Shown here: positions 25,700 through 36,400 of the stretch, piece after piece
Layout: each line of letters starts with the position of its first letter
Position numbering within the stretch: the stretch's first letter is position 1
Source of the DNA: JAPPLB01 sp965218555
GTDB lineage: Bacteria; Acidobacteriota; Terriglobia; Bryobacterales; UBA6623
Reading direction: 5' to 3'
DNA: 64,000 nt
Assembly: GCA_965218555.1 (NCBI GenBank)
Contig: OZ244625.1
Location: forward strand, 1,922,001-1,986,000
Position numbers and translations under genes: made by a program
Notes under the pieces: generated by a model
Seen by the model: only the letters and a program-made list of their open reading frames with translations
What the model was told of the DNA's origin: nothing
Database searches by the model: none

Positions 25700-26646
25700 C
25701 CCTCTCGCGCGGCTTATCCGTAGTCGGTTTGCTGCGGTTTGCGACGTCACCCGCCGGGATTCTCTGGCTTCTTGGAGCGCAACTTGCCCTGGGGTTGGCA
25801 TCTTTTATCGCTTGGCGGGAATCCGGACAGATCCGCTGGCTGGACCTCTACTTCAACTATCCGGGCATCTTGTTTTTTTTGGGCGTCGAAGCGATCGGGT
25901 TGGCTCTTTGCTCCCGCGTTTGGCGGCTGTTCGACACGGGCGAGGCACTGGAACCGGCCTGGCTGTTGATCACAGTGTCAGCGGGACTACGGCTCGTGGG
26001 CAGCGTATTCTCTCACATCCTCGCGTCGGAATCCGGACTGAATCCGTTGATCTACATCACTGGCGGCGCGGAACTCTCCACACGGGCCGCGCAATGGGGA
26101 ACGATGTTGGGAGGGCCCGTGCATATGATCGTCCTGGCATGCGGCCTGTTCATCGTGCTCAGGGTGTACAAGCGCATCGGCTTGCGTCGGCAGACATTCG
26201 GCCTTCTCGACTGGGTCTTGCTCGCGATTGTATTCGCCTATACCGCCAGGCACATGTACGAAGTTCTGGGGTTGATCGGGGCGGCCGCCTCCGCGTATCG
26301 CGTCGTGGGTTGGAGCAGCGATCCGTTGCTCTCGATTCTGTTGCTGGAAGCCGTTCTCCTTCGCCGCTCCGTCGTCGAGAGCGGCGGCGGCCTGATCGCG
26401 CGCTGCTGGGGAGCTTTCTGCGCCGCCATCTTCCTGACATCGATCGGCGACATGGGTATTTGGGCGGTAGCCCATGGGTATCTGCAACCGCCGTTTGACG
26501 CCATCAGTTGGTATGTGTGGTTCCTCCCCTCCGCGGCATTGGCATTGGGGCCCGCCTACCAGTTGGAGGCGGCGAGGGTCGCGCGGCGGCGATGGCAAGA
26601 GGTTCCCGGCGAGCATAGGACTGACCGTTCACGAAGCGCGGCATGA
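25696..26646 (+). CDS. Polytopic membrane protein of the sigma/anti-sigma operon
   Basis: 316 residues with about eight hydrophobic helices (residues about 18-40, 50-72, 86-108, 130-158, 170-195, 210-232, 240-262, 270-295) and a short basic tail (RVARRRWQEV). No kinase or catalytic motif is seen. Translational coupling to the anti-sigma gene suggests it is the membrane sensor or anchor that signals to the anti-sigma factor. Family not recognised. Confidence 0.7.
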   Translation: MTLSRGLSVVGLLRFATSPAGILWLLGAQLALGLASFIAWRESGQIRWLDLYFNYPGILFFLGVEAIGLALCSRVWRLFDTGEALEPAWLLITVSAGLRLVGSVFSHILASESGLNPLIYITGGAELSTRAAQWGTMLGGPVHMIVLACGLFIVLRVYKRIGLRRQTFGLLDWVLLAIVFAYTARHMYEVLGLIGAAASAYRVVGWSSDPLLSILLLEAVLLRRSVVESGGGLIARCWGAFCAAIFLTSIGDMGIWAVAHGYLQPPFDAISWYVWFLPSAALALGPAYQLEAARVARRRWQEVPGEHRTDRSRSAA

Positions 26647-26796
26647 CGCCTGTCCGTTTCTTGGGCGCCTGCTGACGGCGGCCTTTGCGGTACCCGCCAA
26701 ATCCACTCGACTGCACGGCGCCGCCGGGGCTGCTTCGACGCAGCGCCCTTTGCCCGCGAGGCGCTGCGCCCCGTCCGAAGACAGCGCATGGTCTTG

Positions 26797-28581
26797 TCAG
26801 CGGCGCGCAAGAATGCGCTCGGCGCGCCACGTCGTTCTGGGGTCTCCGGCGGGAGCCGAGAGCGACGCGTCCAGGAATACAGGCTCGCCCGGCTCCAGGC
26901 GCATCCCACCGAGCGCCTCCCTGTCCATTCCCAATACAACCGTGAACCGGGTGTTCTTTTCGTGCTGATAGACGACCCTGGCGCCGCACCCATCGACTTC
27001 CGCACCGCCGCCGGGGCCAAAGCGCAGCCTGATCCGGCGTCGAGCCGATCCCGGCGCGCCGATCTCGAGCTTCAGGAGCATGCGCTCTTGCTCAGGAACC
27101 GAGCGGTTCGCGTACGTGTCCTCATCGGCAAAGGCGGCGGCGTGAACGCCGACATAGACCATCTCCTCGCGCCAGCATAGAAACAGGTCGGCGAACGAGA
27201 CCGGCTCGGCCGCCACCAACAACGCCGCTTCACGCGGCCAGAACTCCAGTCCGAGCTCAGCATTCTTCGGCGCCCGGGGAAAGACAGCGGCCGGCCGGCC
27301 GGGCTCGGCGCGGGCATGAATGCGGGCGGCGTTGATCTCGCTTGCCGCCTGCGTCAGCAGCTCGTAGGGACGATCGTAGATGTCGACCAAGCCCATGTTG
27401 TAGTCCTCGCCGTCGCTCGCGCGACCGTGCGGGGGCTCATCGTGATACTGAAACCAGTGGACGCCGACAACATAGGGGCGCGCGGCAAGCGCGCGCAGAT
27501 TGGTCGAGAAGCCGGCCGCGCGTTGGGCTTGTGTCTCGACCGTAGGGAAGATGCGCCCGGTGTTGCGATTCCCGGTTCGGTTCTCCATCGCACAGAAATA
27601 AAACTCCGAGACGAGCACGGGCTTCCCCGTACTGCGATGGAGCGAGTCCAGGAAGAACCACGAGATGCCCCCGTCTCGGAAGGGCGCACCGTAGTTCGTG
27701 GAAACCACATCCACGTAGCGAGCCGCCGCCCTCGCCACCGGCTCCGGACACCATTCAAGATACCGATCACCAAGAATCAGGTGATTACGATCGTACAAGC
27801 GCACCGCGTCGTGCGCCAGGCGGTAATACCGCTCAGCGATCACGCCGGCAAACTCAAGCGCGAAGGACTTCCCGCCGCCGCCGGCATGATATTGCAAGTC
27901 CACGATTTCATCGAACGTCGATGCGCCCGAGGCGATGAAATCCCGTGACAGGCGTCCGAAGTCTCCGCCGTATCGTTCCTTCAGCATCGCGATCAGCCGC
28001 GCCTTGGCATGGCTCGACGGCGGGTGCCTTGCGACGATCTTCAGAATGGTGTCGGGCCACCAGCCAAGTTCGTTGTCCGTGAAGTAACCAAGCAGGTTGA
28101 CGTCGCCGCGCAATGGCTCAACTTTCCCGCGGGCAAGCTCCGCGAAGCGTTCCGGAATGTCGGGCGCGAAAACATCGCTCCAAGGCACTCCGAGCGACCC
28201 ACCCAGGTGCAAGACAACCGTATAGGGCATGCCGGTTGATCGCAGTTCCGCCGCCGACCACCCACCGACGGTATTGAAGTTCCATCGGCGCAGCCGTTCC
28301 ACCGTTTTCGCCGACCAGTCCGCCATGCCTGCGTACCTCTCCAGCCGCAAGGCGGAGTACGAGGGGTTGCTCTCCCGGTAATCCCCGGGTGGGACGCCGG
28401 GGGAGACGACATTCACGCCGGAAGAAAAGAACGGCCGTCCATCGGGTGTGACAAACCACCACACCCCCTCCTGTTGCTCCAACCCATAGAAGCCGCGTCG
28501 CGCCGGGCGCGCCGCCGGGAAAGCAACAGCGGCAAGCGCCAGCCCCAGACTGCGGCGGGTTATCTCCGAACTCGTATCCAC
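26797..28581 (-). CDS. Agarase-like glycoside hydrolase (clan GH-A type) with Tat signal
   Basis: 594 residues. The N-terminus (ITRRSLGLALAAVAFPA) is a twin-arginine signal. FFSSGVNVV, RRWNFNTVGGW and LLGYFTDNELGWW (Glu171, likely acid/base, following Asn as in clan GH-A) and KPVLVSEFYF (Glu326, likely nucleophile) build a TIM-barrel hydrolase resembling GH50/GH86-type agarases. A beta-rich C-terminal domain (about 420-594) could bind carbohydrate. Substrate assignment to agar is tentative. It lies 15 bases downstream of a TonB-receptor-like gene on the same strand, a typical glycan uptake/degradation pairing. Confidence 0.7.
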   Translation of the reverse strand: MDTSSEITRRSLGLALAAVAFPAARPARRGFYGLEQQEGVWWFVTPDGRPFFSSGVNVVSPGVPPGDYRESNPSYSALRLERYAGMADWSAKTVERLRRWNFNTVGGWSAAELRSTGMPYTVVLHLGGSLGVPWSDVFAPDIPERFAELARGKVEPLRGDVNLLGYFTDNELGWWPDTILKIVARHPPSSHAKARLIAMLKERYGGDFGRLSRDFIASGASTFDEIVDLQYHAGGGGKSFALEFAGVIAERYYRLAHDAVRLYDRNHLILGDRYLEWCPEPVARAAARYVDVVSTNYGAPFRDGGISWFFLDSLHRSTGKPVLVSEFYFCAMENRTGNRNTGRIFPTVETQAQRAAGFSTNLRALAARPYVVGVHWFQYHDEPPHGRASDGEDYNMGLVDIYDRPYELLTQAASEINAARIHARAEPGRPAAVFPRAPKNAELGLEFWPREAALLVAAEPVSFADLFLCWREEMVYVGVHAAAFADEDTYANRSVPEQERMLLKLEIGAPGSARRRIRLRFGPGGGAEVDGCGARVVYQHEKNTRFTVVLGMDREALGGMRLEPGEPVFLDASLSAPAGDPRTTWRAERILARR

Positions 28582-28596
28582 GGGCGAGCAGAATCG

Positions 28597-31500
28597 TCAG
28601 AAATGGATCTTGGCGGCGAACTGGACAATGCGCGGATTGCCGGTTGACTGCGTGACGCTGCCGAAATCGCCGCGCGAGAAGTCCCCATTCGGGAGACTGA
28701 AGTTCGGCGTGTTCGTCAAATTGAAGAACTCGAAGCGCAACTGCAGCTCCGCGCGCTCGTTGAGCGGGAACTCCTTGAAAACAGAGAAATCCAGGTTCTT
28801 GAACCCCGATCCGCGCAAGACGTTTCTTCCCGTGTTGCCGGGTTCGGTGTCACCGAGCCCATCGATCGTGAAAGCCGCCGTATCAAAGTACCGCTCCAGG
28901 GAACGCTCGGATCCCGGCAGGTCAGGATCGCCGATGACGTTGGGACGCAATCCTTCGAGTCCTTGCCGCTGTCCGTTGCGGATCACATTTACAGGCAGGC
29001 CCGAGCGGAACGCCAGAATCCCGTTGACCTGCCAGCCGCCGAGCAACGCCTCGGTCAGCGGCCTCATTCTCGTCAGGAGCTGCCGCCCGCGACCGAAGGG
29101 AAGCTCATAGACGGCGCTCCAGACGGCATTGTGGCGAACGTCGTTCGCCGAAACCGCTCGGTCCGCACGGAGGTTGAATGGATTCTGGGGCCGCTGGTTG
29201 TTGCGGTTCAGATTGAACGGCGCCGGCCCGTTATCGATCGATTTACCGAACGTGTACGCAAACAGCGAGCTCAAGCCTTTCGAAAGACGCCGTTCGGCTT
29301 TCACCTGGAGCGAGTGATAGTTGCTCAGCCCGACAGGGAACTGAGCCTGAATCTTTCCAACCTGGGCCGTCAGGCGCTCATTCCTATTGACGTCGCCGAT
29401 TCCGTAGGGCAACTTGCGGGCCAGCGAACCGACGTAAGCCGCCTCGACGCTCATCGACGGCGTTATCCGGCGTTGCAGGGTGAAGTTGAACAGTTGGGAA
29501 TATCCGGTGCGGAAGTGCGGGGTGACCGCAATCACGGTCAGATTCTTTCCGTTGGCGATCTCGGATGGATCGATCGCCGCGCCGCCGCCGGCAATCGGAA
29601 TCACGGTGTCGCGGGGGACTCCCGTGTCCAGCACGTAGGTTTTGTAGCCGCCGCTATAAAACCCAAAGATGTCATTAAAGAAATCCTGCTGTGTCGCAAA
29701 CGGATAGTTCTTCGTGAGCAGTTCGTTGCGAGCGCTGTTCTCCGGCGAATAAAAAACTCCGTAGCCGCTGCGCACCACCGTCTTGTTCGTGATGCGGTAG
29801 GCAAATCCGAAGCGCGGCGCGAAGTTGTTCCGATCCGGCTCGAGCAGGGAACTGCGGTGGCCGCCGCGTCCGGCGAGCAAGAGCCGGCGTGTGGACAAGT
29901 CGAAATTCGCCGCCTGCCCGTCTTTCTCGCTATAAGGCGCCTGGAATTCGTAACGCACGCCATACGTCAAAGTCAACCGCGGCGTAATCTGCCACGCATC
30001 CTGCCAGTAGAAATGTGCCTCGTGGGTACGGACCCTGGGTTGGGTCAACTGCAGTCCGGTGGTCACGGTCTGTGGCAGGCCGAGAAGAAGATCGGCTACT
30101 TCGTTGCCGCCGTTCTGATAAAAGGCGTCGGCGTCGAAGAAAGAGTAGTTCGGATCGGCCGTCAGGCTTGCGCCGAAGCCGGCAAAAAACATGAAGCCCG
30201 TAGGGAACAGCGAAAAGGCGGGCGCTGAGGCAAGCCTCCGCAGATCGGCTCCGAACTTCATGTCGTGATTGCCGCGCCGCCACAAAAAGTTGTTCGTGAG
30301 TTGCACATTGTTATCGACGAATTCGAGCGGCTTGAACGTCGAACCGCCCGTCTGCGCACCGAATCCCAGGAAGATGTTTGGAAATCCTCTCGTCTGGTCA
30401 AATCCAGGGATATTGATATTGGCCAAGCCGAATTCATCGGCAAGGTTACGGCCATGGAGGAGACTCGTTTGCAGCAATGAAAACCGTGAATAGGCCACGC
30501 GTAACTCGTTCAAGCCTGTTGGCGACACGATGTGAGAGTACGTGGCCGCTACCGACTGGTTCGTAGTGTCAATCCGGTCACCCTGGAGCGAGTCGAACTT
30601 TCGAAGGTGGTACACAACGGACAGTTGGTTGTTGCCGGAGAAGAGATGGTCAAAGCGAGTGTCGTATGTGTCGGAATCGAACCTGAACGGCTGATTGACG
30701 ACGAAATTGCTGAACCAGCCGTTGAACGTCCCGGTCGTGTTGGGCGCGGGGAAGAAGTTGTCGTAGACGGCTCGTCCCGCGGGGCTCACTCGGGAGGCCG
30801 GGATCACGTTGTTGGGAAACCGTTGGGCGTAGAAGTTCTCTGCGTAGAAATCCGGATCGAAGATCGGGATCGGTTTGCCGGTTCCCGGATCCTGCAACCC
30901 CGAGAGATCAGCCGCGGCGCCGTCGAAGCGGACCATGCTTTTGGGCACGGTCGTATCGAGGAACGAAAATGCATCCCTCAGGCGAACACTCTCGTAGCTT
31001 CCAAACAGGAAAGTTCTATTCCTGGTGATCGCCCCTCCCAGCGAGCCGCCGAAGTTGTTCTGTTTCAACTGCGCCGGCTTTGGAGAGAAGAACGCCCTGG
31101 CCGCTGTCGAGTGGGGTCTGAGAAACTCATAGAGTGAACCGTGCGTCTCGTTGCTCCCGGCTTTTGTTTGGATCGAGATCACTCCGCCGGACGCTCGCCC
31201 GAACTCCGGGGCATAACCCGACGTCAGCACCTTGAATTCCTCGACAGCATCGACGCTTGGCCGCAGAGAGGTGTCGTTGTTCCGATTGCCGGACACCTCT
31301 ACGCCGTCGACAAGCAACGAGTTGCCGAATTCGCGCTGACCGCTGACCGCCAGATTCACGTTGTTGCCTCCGGCCCCGGCCGCCACTCCGGGGGCGAGCC
31401 GGGCCAGCTCGAGGAAGTTACGGCCGAGCAGCGGCACCTCGCTTGTGACGGTCACAACTTCCGTCAACTCTCCCAGATGAAGTTGGAGATCGAGCCGCAG

Positions 31501-31831
31501 CTTCTGGTCGACCGTCAGCTTGACGGACCCGCGCGTAAGCTTTTTGAAACCCGGGCTCTCGATCTCCGCGACGTAGTTTCCGGGCGGAAGATTCGGCACG
31601 GCGTAGTCGCCTTCCGCATCGGTCCGGGTAGCCCGCTCAAGCCCCGTATTGGAGTTTCGAACGACGACTGACGCCACCGGGCACGGAGAATCCGCTCGGG
31701 TCCACTACCCGCCCGAGAATGCCGCCAGTGGTCGCCTGGCTCCAAACGTTCATCGAAAAGCCTAGGAACATGCCCGCGCCAATCGCCGGCGAGCCGAGTT
31801 TCGAGATCAGGCGCACGAAAGACGAATACAT
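28597..31831 (-). pseudogene. TonB-receptor-like (Oar-type) outer-membrane protein with one frameshift
   Basis: The main frame (28597-31677) encodes 1026 residues: the end of a carboxypeptidase-regulatory-like domain (DAEGDYAVPNLPPGNYVAEI), a plug domain (SLLVDGVEVSGNRN, FGRASGGVISI) and a long beta-barrel ending in FAAKIHF with C-terminal Phe. It has no signal peptide. The missing N-terminus is in another frame from ATG at 31831: a signal (GAGMFLGFSMNVWSQ) and GRVVDPSGFSVPG, which joins ASVVVRNSNTG after removing one G from GGTGGCG near 31668-31672. Corrected length is 1077 residues. It is either a genuine loss of function or a sequencing indel. It would import glycan fragments for the agarase-like enzyme downstream. 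Confidence 0.85.
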
Positions 31832-32245
31832 CGAGGCCTCCACGGTCAGCGCGAGCCGACCACCGTTGAGAGAGACGATGCACGACCGTGTTTTCTTTAT
31901 CAAGCTGTGATGAAGCGGGCCGCCGCCACAGGGCGCCCGGGGCCGCGCAGGCGGCGATGTGAGAAAACAAGCGCATCCATGCAAACAAATGACGCCCGAG
32001 GCGCGTCTAAACCTAAATGGGGTCCTGGCGTCACGGGGCTGTCGTGTTTCTCGCCAACCCGCGGAACCAACGGCCGCCCGCTTACGTATAAAACAAGTAT
32101 CCATTCGGGATTATGAGCAATAGCAATAGGGCATTCGTCGGTCCGGACCGTTGCCAAGGCCGATTCCCGATGAGGGGCGCACCTCTCGGCGAGAACCTGG
32201 CGCCCTCGCCGGTAACGATCGGTCGATTCACAGCAACATAACATC
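31832..32245. other. Divergent intergenic region between TonB receptor and RND operon
   Basis: About 414 bases carrying the control regions of both directions. An AT-rich patch (about 32085-32135, with TATAAAA and CATAAT-like hexamers) stands out from the GC-rich surroundings and is the likely promoter area, but exact -35/-10 pairs are ambiguous. No gene is supported. Confidence 0.4.
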
Positions 32246-33466
32246 ATGGCTCCTCGTCTGAAAGCCTACGGAACTCTCTTGCCGCTGCTCTTGACAGCCG
32301 CGGCGGCCTCCTACTGGCTCGCTTCCAGCGGCTCGACGGGAGCCGAGCAGGACGGTTCGAAAGACTCCGCCAAGGCCGAAAAGAAGGAAGAAACCGAAGA
32401 AGCCGTCCCTGTCGAGCTCGTCGCGGCCTCGTCGGGGGCCATCTCGTCCTATCTCTCCTCCACCTCGAATCTCCGGGCGCGGCGCGACGTCGAAGTGACG
32501 GCCCGCGTGGAGGGGGTCGTCGAGGACCTGCTCGTGGAAGAAGGCGACTTCGTGCGCAAGGGCCAGGCCCTGTGCACGCTCGACGATACCGACCTTCAAA
32601 TCAACCTTACCCTCACGAAGCAGCAACTCGCCCAGGCAGGCATCCAGTTGGAGCAGGCGAAGATTGAGCAAGAAAAGTGGCGCACCCAGATCACCAACAC
32701 GAAGGCCGAGCTCGACCGCAAGGAAACGGCGTTCCAAGAACAGCTCGTCAGCGAGCAGGAAGTGGCGCAGCTTCGCTATCAGCTTGACGAACAGACGCAC
32801 GACGAGCGCGTGGCGGCCTCGCGCGTCCGCGAGCTGGGCCATCGCGTCGACGAACTGGAAGCCCAAATCGAGCAGGCCCACCTCGAGATCTCGCGAACGA
32901 ACATCACAGCGCCCTTTGACGGCTACATCACCGAGCGGCAAGTGGAGTTGGGACAAAGCGCGCGCGTCCAGCAGCAACTCTTCCGCCTGGGAGCCTTTTC
33001 GCCGCTCTACGCCGACGTGCACCTTTCCGAGCAGGAAACGGACCTGATCCGCCCCGGACAACAAGCCCATGTTCTGCTGGGAGCCCACGAAAGAGACTCC
33101 GCGCAGGGCCGCGTCGCCCGGATCAGCCCGGTCGTCGATGATTCCACCGGAACGGTCAAAGTGACCGTCGAGCTGCGACCGGCCGATCGGGACTTCCGTC
33201 CGGGGGCCTTCGTCCGCGTGAACATCCAGACCGACACGCGGCAGAACGCCGTTCTGATCCCCAAGCGGGCCCTCATCGAGGAGGACGGCGAGAACTACAT
33301 CTTCACGGCCGAGGACGAGATCGCTCATCGGCGCAAGGTTGAGCTCGGCTACGAGAACGCAAGCGAGGTGGAAGTGCGCTCCGGCGTGAGCCCCGGAGAA
33401 GCCGTTGTCGTCGCGGGACAAGGCAACCTGAAGGAAGGCTCGAAGATCCGCGCCGTGGAAAGCTGA
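32246..33466 (+). CDS. RND efflux periplasmic adaptor (membrane fusion protein)
   Basis: 406 residues. An N-terminal membrane/signal segment (LLPLLLTAAAASYWLA) is followed by a charged linker, a split lipoyl domain (VEVTARVEGVVEDLLVEEGDFVRKGQ and TNITAPFDGYITER), a long coiled-coil hairpin (about 115-225), a beta-barrel (LYADVHLSEQETDLI) and a membrane-proximal domain. It links an inner-membrane RND pump to an outer-membrane channel. The two pump genes follow directly. Regulators and the TolC-like channel are not encoded here. Confidence 0.92.
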   Translation: MAPRLKAYGTLLPLLLTAAAASYWLASSGSTGAEQDGSKDSAKAEKKEETEEAVPVELVAASSGAISSYLSSTSNLRARRDVEVTARVEGVVEDLLVEEGDFVRKGQALCTLDDTDLQINLTLTKQQLAQAGIQLEQAKIEQEKWRTQITNTKAELDRKETAFQEQLVSEQEVAQLRYQLDEQTHDERVAASRVRELGHRVDELEAQIEQAHLEISRTNITAPFDGYITERQVELGQSARVQQQLFRLGAFSPLYADVHLSEQETDLIRPGQQAHVLLGAHERDSAQGRVARISPVVDDSTGTVKVTVELRPADRDFRPGAFVRVNIQTDTRQNAVLIPKRALIEEDGENYIFTAEDEIAHRRKVELGYENASEVEVRSGVSPGEAVVVAGQGNLKEGSKIRAVES

Positions 33467-33486
33467 CGCCGCAGCGGCCCCCACTC

Positions 33487-36400
33487 ATGCAGATCACCAG
33501 GACCGCGATCCGCCGTCCGGTTACCGTGTCGATGTTCGTCGCCGCGATCATCCTGTTCGGCCTCGTTTCACTGCAACGGCTGCCGCTCAATCTTCTACCC
33601 GACATTTCCTATCCTTCGCTCACCATTCAGACGGAACTGCCCGACACCGCGCCCGCGGAAATTGAGGCGCTGATCACGCGGCCCGTGGAAGAGCAGGTGG
33701 GCGTCGTTTCAGGTCTGCGGCGGCTTACCTCGATCTCGCGGTCCGATCAGTCCGAAGTCGTTCTCGAATTCGCGTGGAACACGAACATGGACTTCGCGGC
33801 CATGGACGTCCGTGAGAAGCTTGACGGCCTGACGCTTCCCGAAGACGCCGAGAAACCCGTCGTGCTGCGCTTCGATCCTTCACATGATCCGATCATGCGG
33901 ATGCAAATCTTCGGCGACCTGAGCTTGAGCCAACTGCGCTACCTCGCTGAGAAGGAACTCAAGCAAGGACTCGAATCGACGGAAGGCGTCGCGGCCGTCA
34001 AGGTGCTCGGCGGCCGCGAAGAGCAGATTCGTATCGAGGTCGACGAGAAACGCCTAGCCGAGTTGGGCATCGCGATCACCGAGGTCACGAACATCCTGCG
34101 TCAGGAGAATCTCAACCAGGCCAGCGGCAGCCTCTACGACCAGGACGCCCGCTACATGGTCCGCATGCTCAACGAGTTCCGCTCCGTGGACGAAATCAGG
34201 CGCATCATCGTGCGCAACGAGCAGGGGCGCAACGTTGTTCTCGGCGACGTGGCGCGCGTCTGGCGGGGCACGAAAGACCGTGAAGTGATCGCCCGGCTCA
34301 ACGGCCGCGAAAGCGTCGAACTGGCGATCTATAAAGAAGGCGACGCCAACACAGTGACGGTCTCGCGGGACGTGCGCGACAAGCTGGCCGAGATGAAGAA
34401 AAGCCCTTTCTACCCGCGGGGCCTCGAGTACGAGATCGTCTTCGATCAAGCCTTGTTCATCAGCGAGTCGGTCAACAACGTTCGCACGGCCGCCATCCTG
34501 GGTGGCTTGCTCGCAACCGCCATCTTGTTCATCTTCCTCCAGGACGGCCGCAGCACCCTCATCATCGGCATGTCGATTCCCATCTCGATCATGGCGACGT
34601 TCGCGCTGATGCACCAAACCGACATCACGCTCAACATCATGTCGCTCGGCGGCGTGGCGTTGGGCATCGGGATGCTTGTGGACAACTCCATCGTCGTGCT
34701 GGAGTCCGTGGCGCGGCACCGGCGCGAGGGGGTCGGTCTGGCCGACGCCGCTTATCGCGGGACAAAAGAAGTGGGTCTCGCCGTGACGGCCTCCACGTTA
34801 ACGACGGTGGCTGTCTTCCTGCCGCTCGTGTTCGTGGAGGGCATCGCCGGCCAGCTCTTCAAAGACCAGGCGCTGACGATCACCTATTCGCTGCTGGCGT
34901 CGTTGCTGGTGGCGTTGACGTTCATTCCGATGGTCCTGGGCCTGCGGATGCGGAAGGGAGAGATGGAGGAAGTCGACGAGCGGACCAAGCCGGAGGACAC
35001 CGTACCGCGGGATGAGCCCGTCGGCGGTTTCCGATTGGTGTACCGCGACCTGACTTCGGCAGGCCGCTGGCTGGTCTGGGCCGTCTTCTCAGCGGCGATT
35101 CCGTCGATTCTTTGGGCGCTGCGGTTCGCCGCCCGGGAAATCGGGAGACTCCTGCTCACTCTGATCTCGCCGCTGCTGAAACTGACCCTGCGGGGCTTCG
35201 AGTCGTTGTATCTAACCTATCCGCGGGTTCTCGAAGCGTCACTCAACAACAAACCCATCGTTTTCGTCTCCGTCCTCGCATTCGTCGCTCTCGCAGCCTT
35301 GCTGTATGGTTCGCTGGGCGGCGAGTTGATCCCGCCGCTCTCACAGGGCGAGTTTTCGTTCGAGGTCCGCTTTCCCGAAGGCACGCCTCTCGATACGACC
35401 GACCGTGTTTTTCACGGCATCGAGAAAAAGGTCGCGGCGATCGACGACGTCCAAACCGTTTTCTCGAGCGTCGGGGGCAGCAACGAGAATCAATTCAGCC
35501 AAAGCGCCCTCGATGAACACGCGGGCCGGATCTTCGTCCTGATGAAAGACCGCGAGAACCGCCAAGCCGAGGAGCGGGCAATCGCCCAAGTGCGCGAGGC
35601 TCTGGCCGGTTATCCCGATGCCGCCTACACTTTCGCGCGGCCCACGCTCTTCAGCTTCAAGACGGCGATCGAAGTCGAGGTGTACGCCTTCGATATGGAA
35701 GACCAGCGGCGGGCGGCGGCCATGGTGATCGAGCGGCTGGAGGCGATTCCCGGGCTCAGCGACATCCAAACGACGACGAAGCTCGGCAGCCCCGAAATCC
35801 AGGTGCGGTTCGATCGCGATCGGCTGGCGCGGCTCGGCCTGGATGAAACGAGGATCGGCGAAATCCTGCGCAACAAGATTCGAGGCGATGTCGCCTCACG
35901 CTACCGCGAAGAAGACAAGCAGATCGAGATTCTCGTCCGCGCCGAGGAGTCCCACCGCGATACGATTGCGGACCTCAAGACGCTGGTGATCAACGATCGA
36001 GGGAACAGCAATCCGAACCGCGCAACCGGACAGAACAATGAGCAGAACGGCGGCGGCGCTTCCGCGGTCTCGACGCCGACTTCCATGCGCTCCGCCGCGG
36101 CGAACAACCGCGCCAACAGCAACAGGCGCAATCAGCAGAACAGACAGAACGAAAATGAAGAAGAGCAGAATGTCCAGCCCGCCGCGGCGCCGATCAGGCT
36201 GGGCGCGGTGGCGGATATCCGCATCGCCCGCGGCCCCGCGGAAGTGCGGCGCATCCGTTCGCAGCGCGCGGCGGTGATTTCGGCGAATCTCGTGGGCCGC
36301 GACCTGAACAGCGTCTCCGACGACATCCGAGAGGAATTGCAGGATCTGCGCACGGAACTACCCCTCAATACGACCGTCGGGCTGGCCGGCCAGAACGAAG

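Noticed and set aside
30665..30690. GGTTCGATTCC-like tRNA T-arm sequence on the minus strand
   Set aside because: It is inside the TonB receptor reading frame and no acceptor stem, D-arm or anticodon arm can be built around it.
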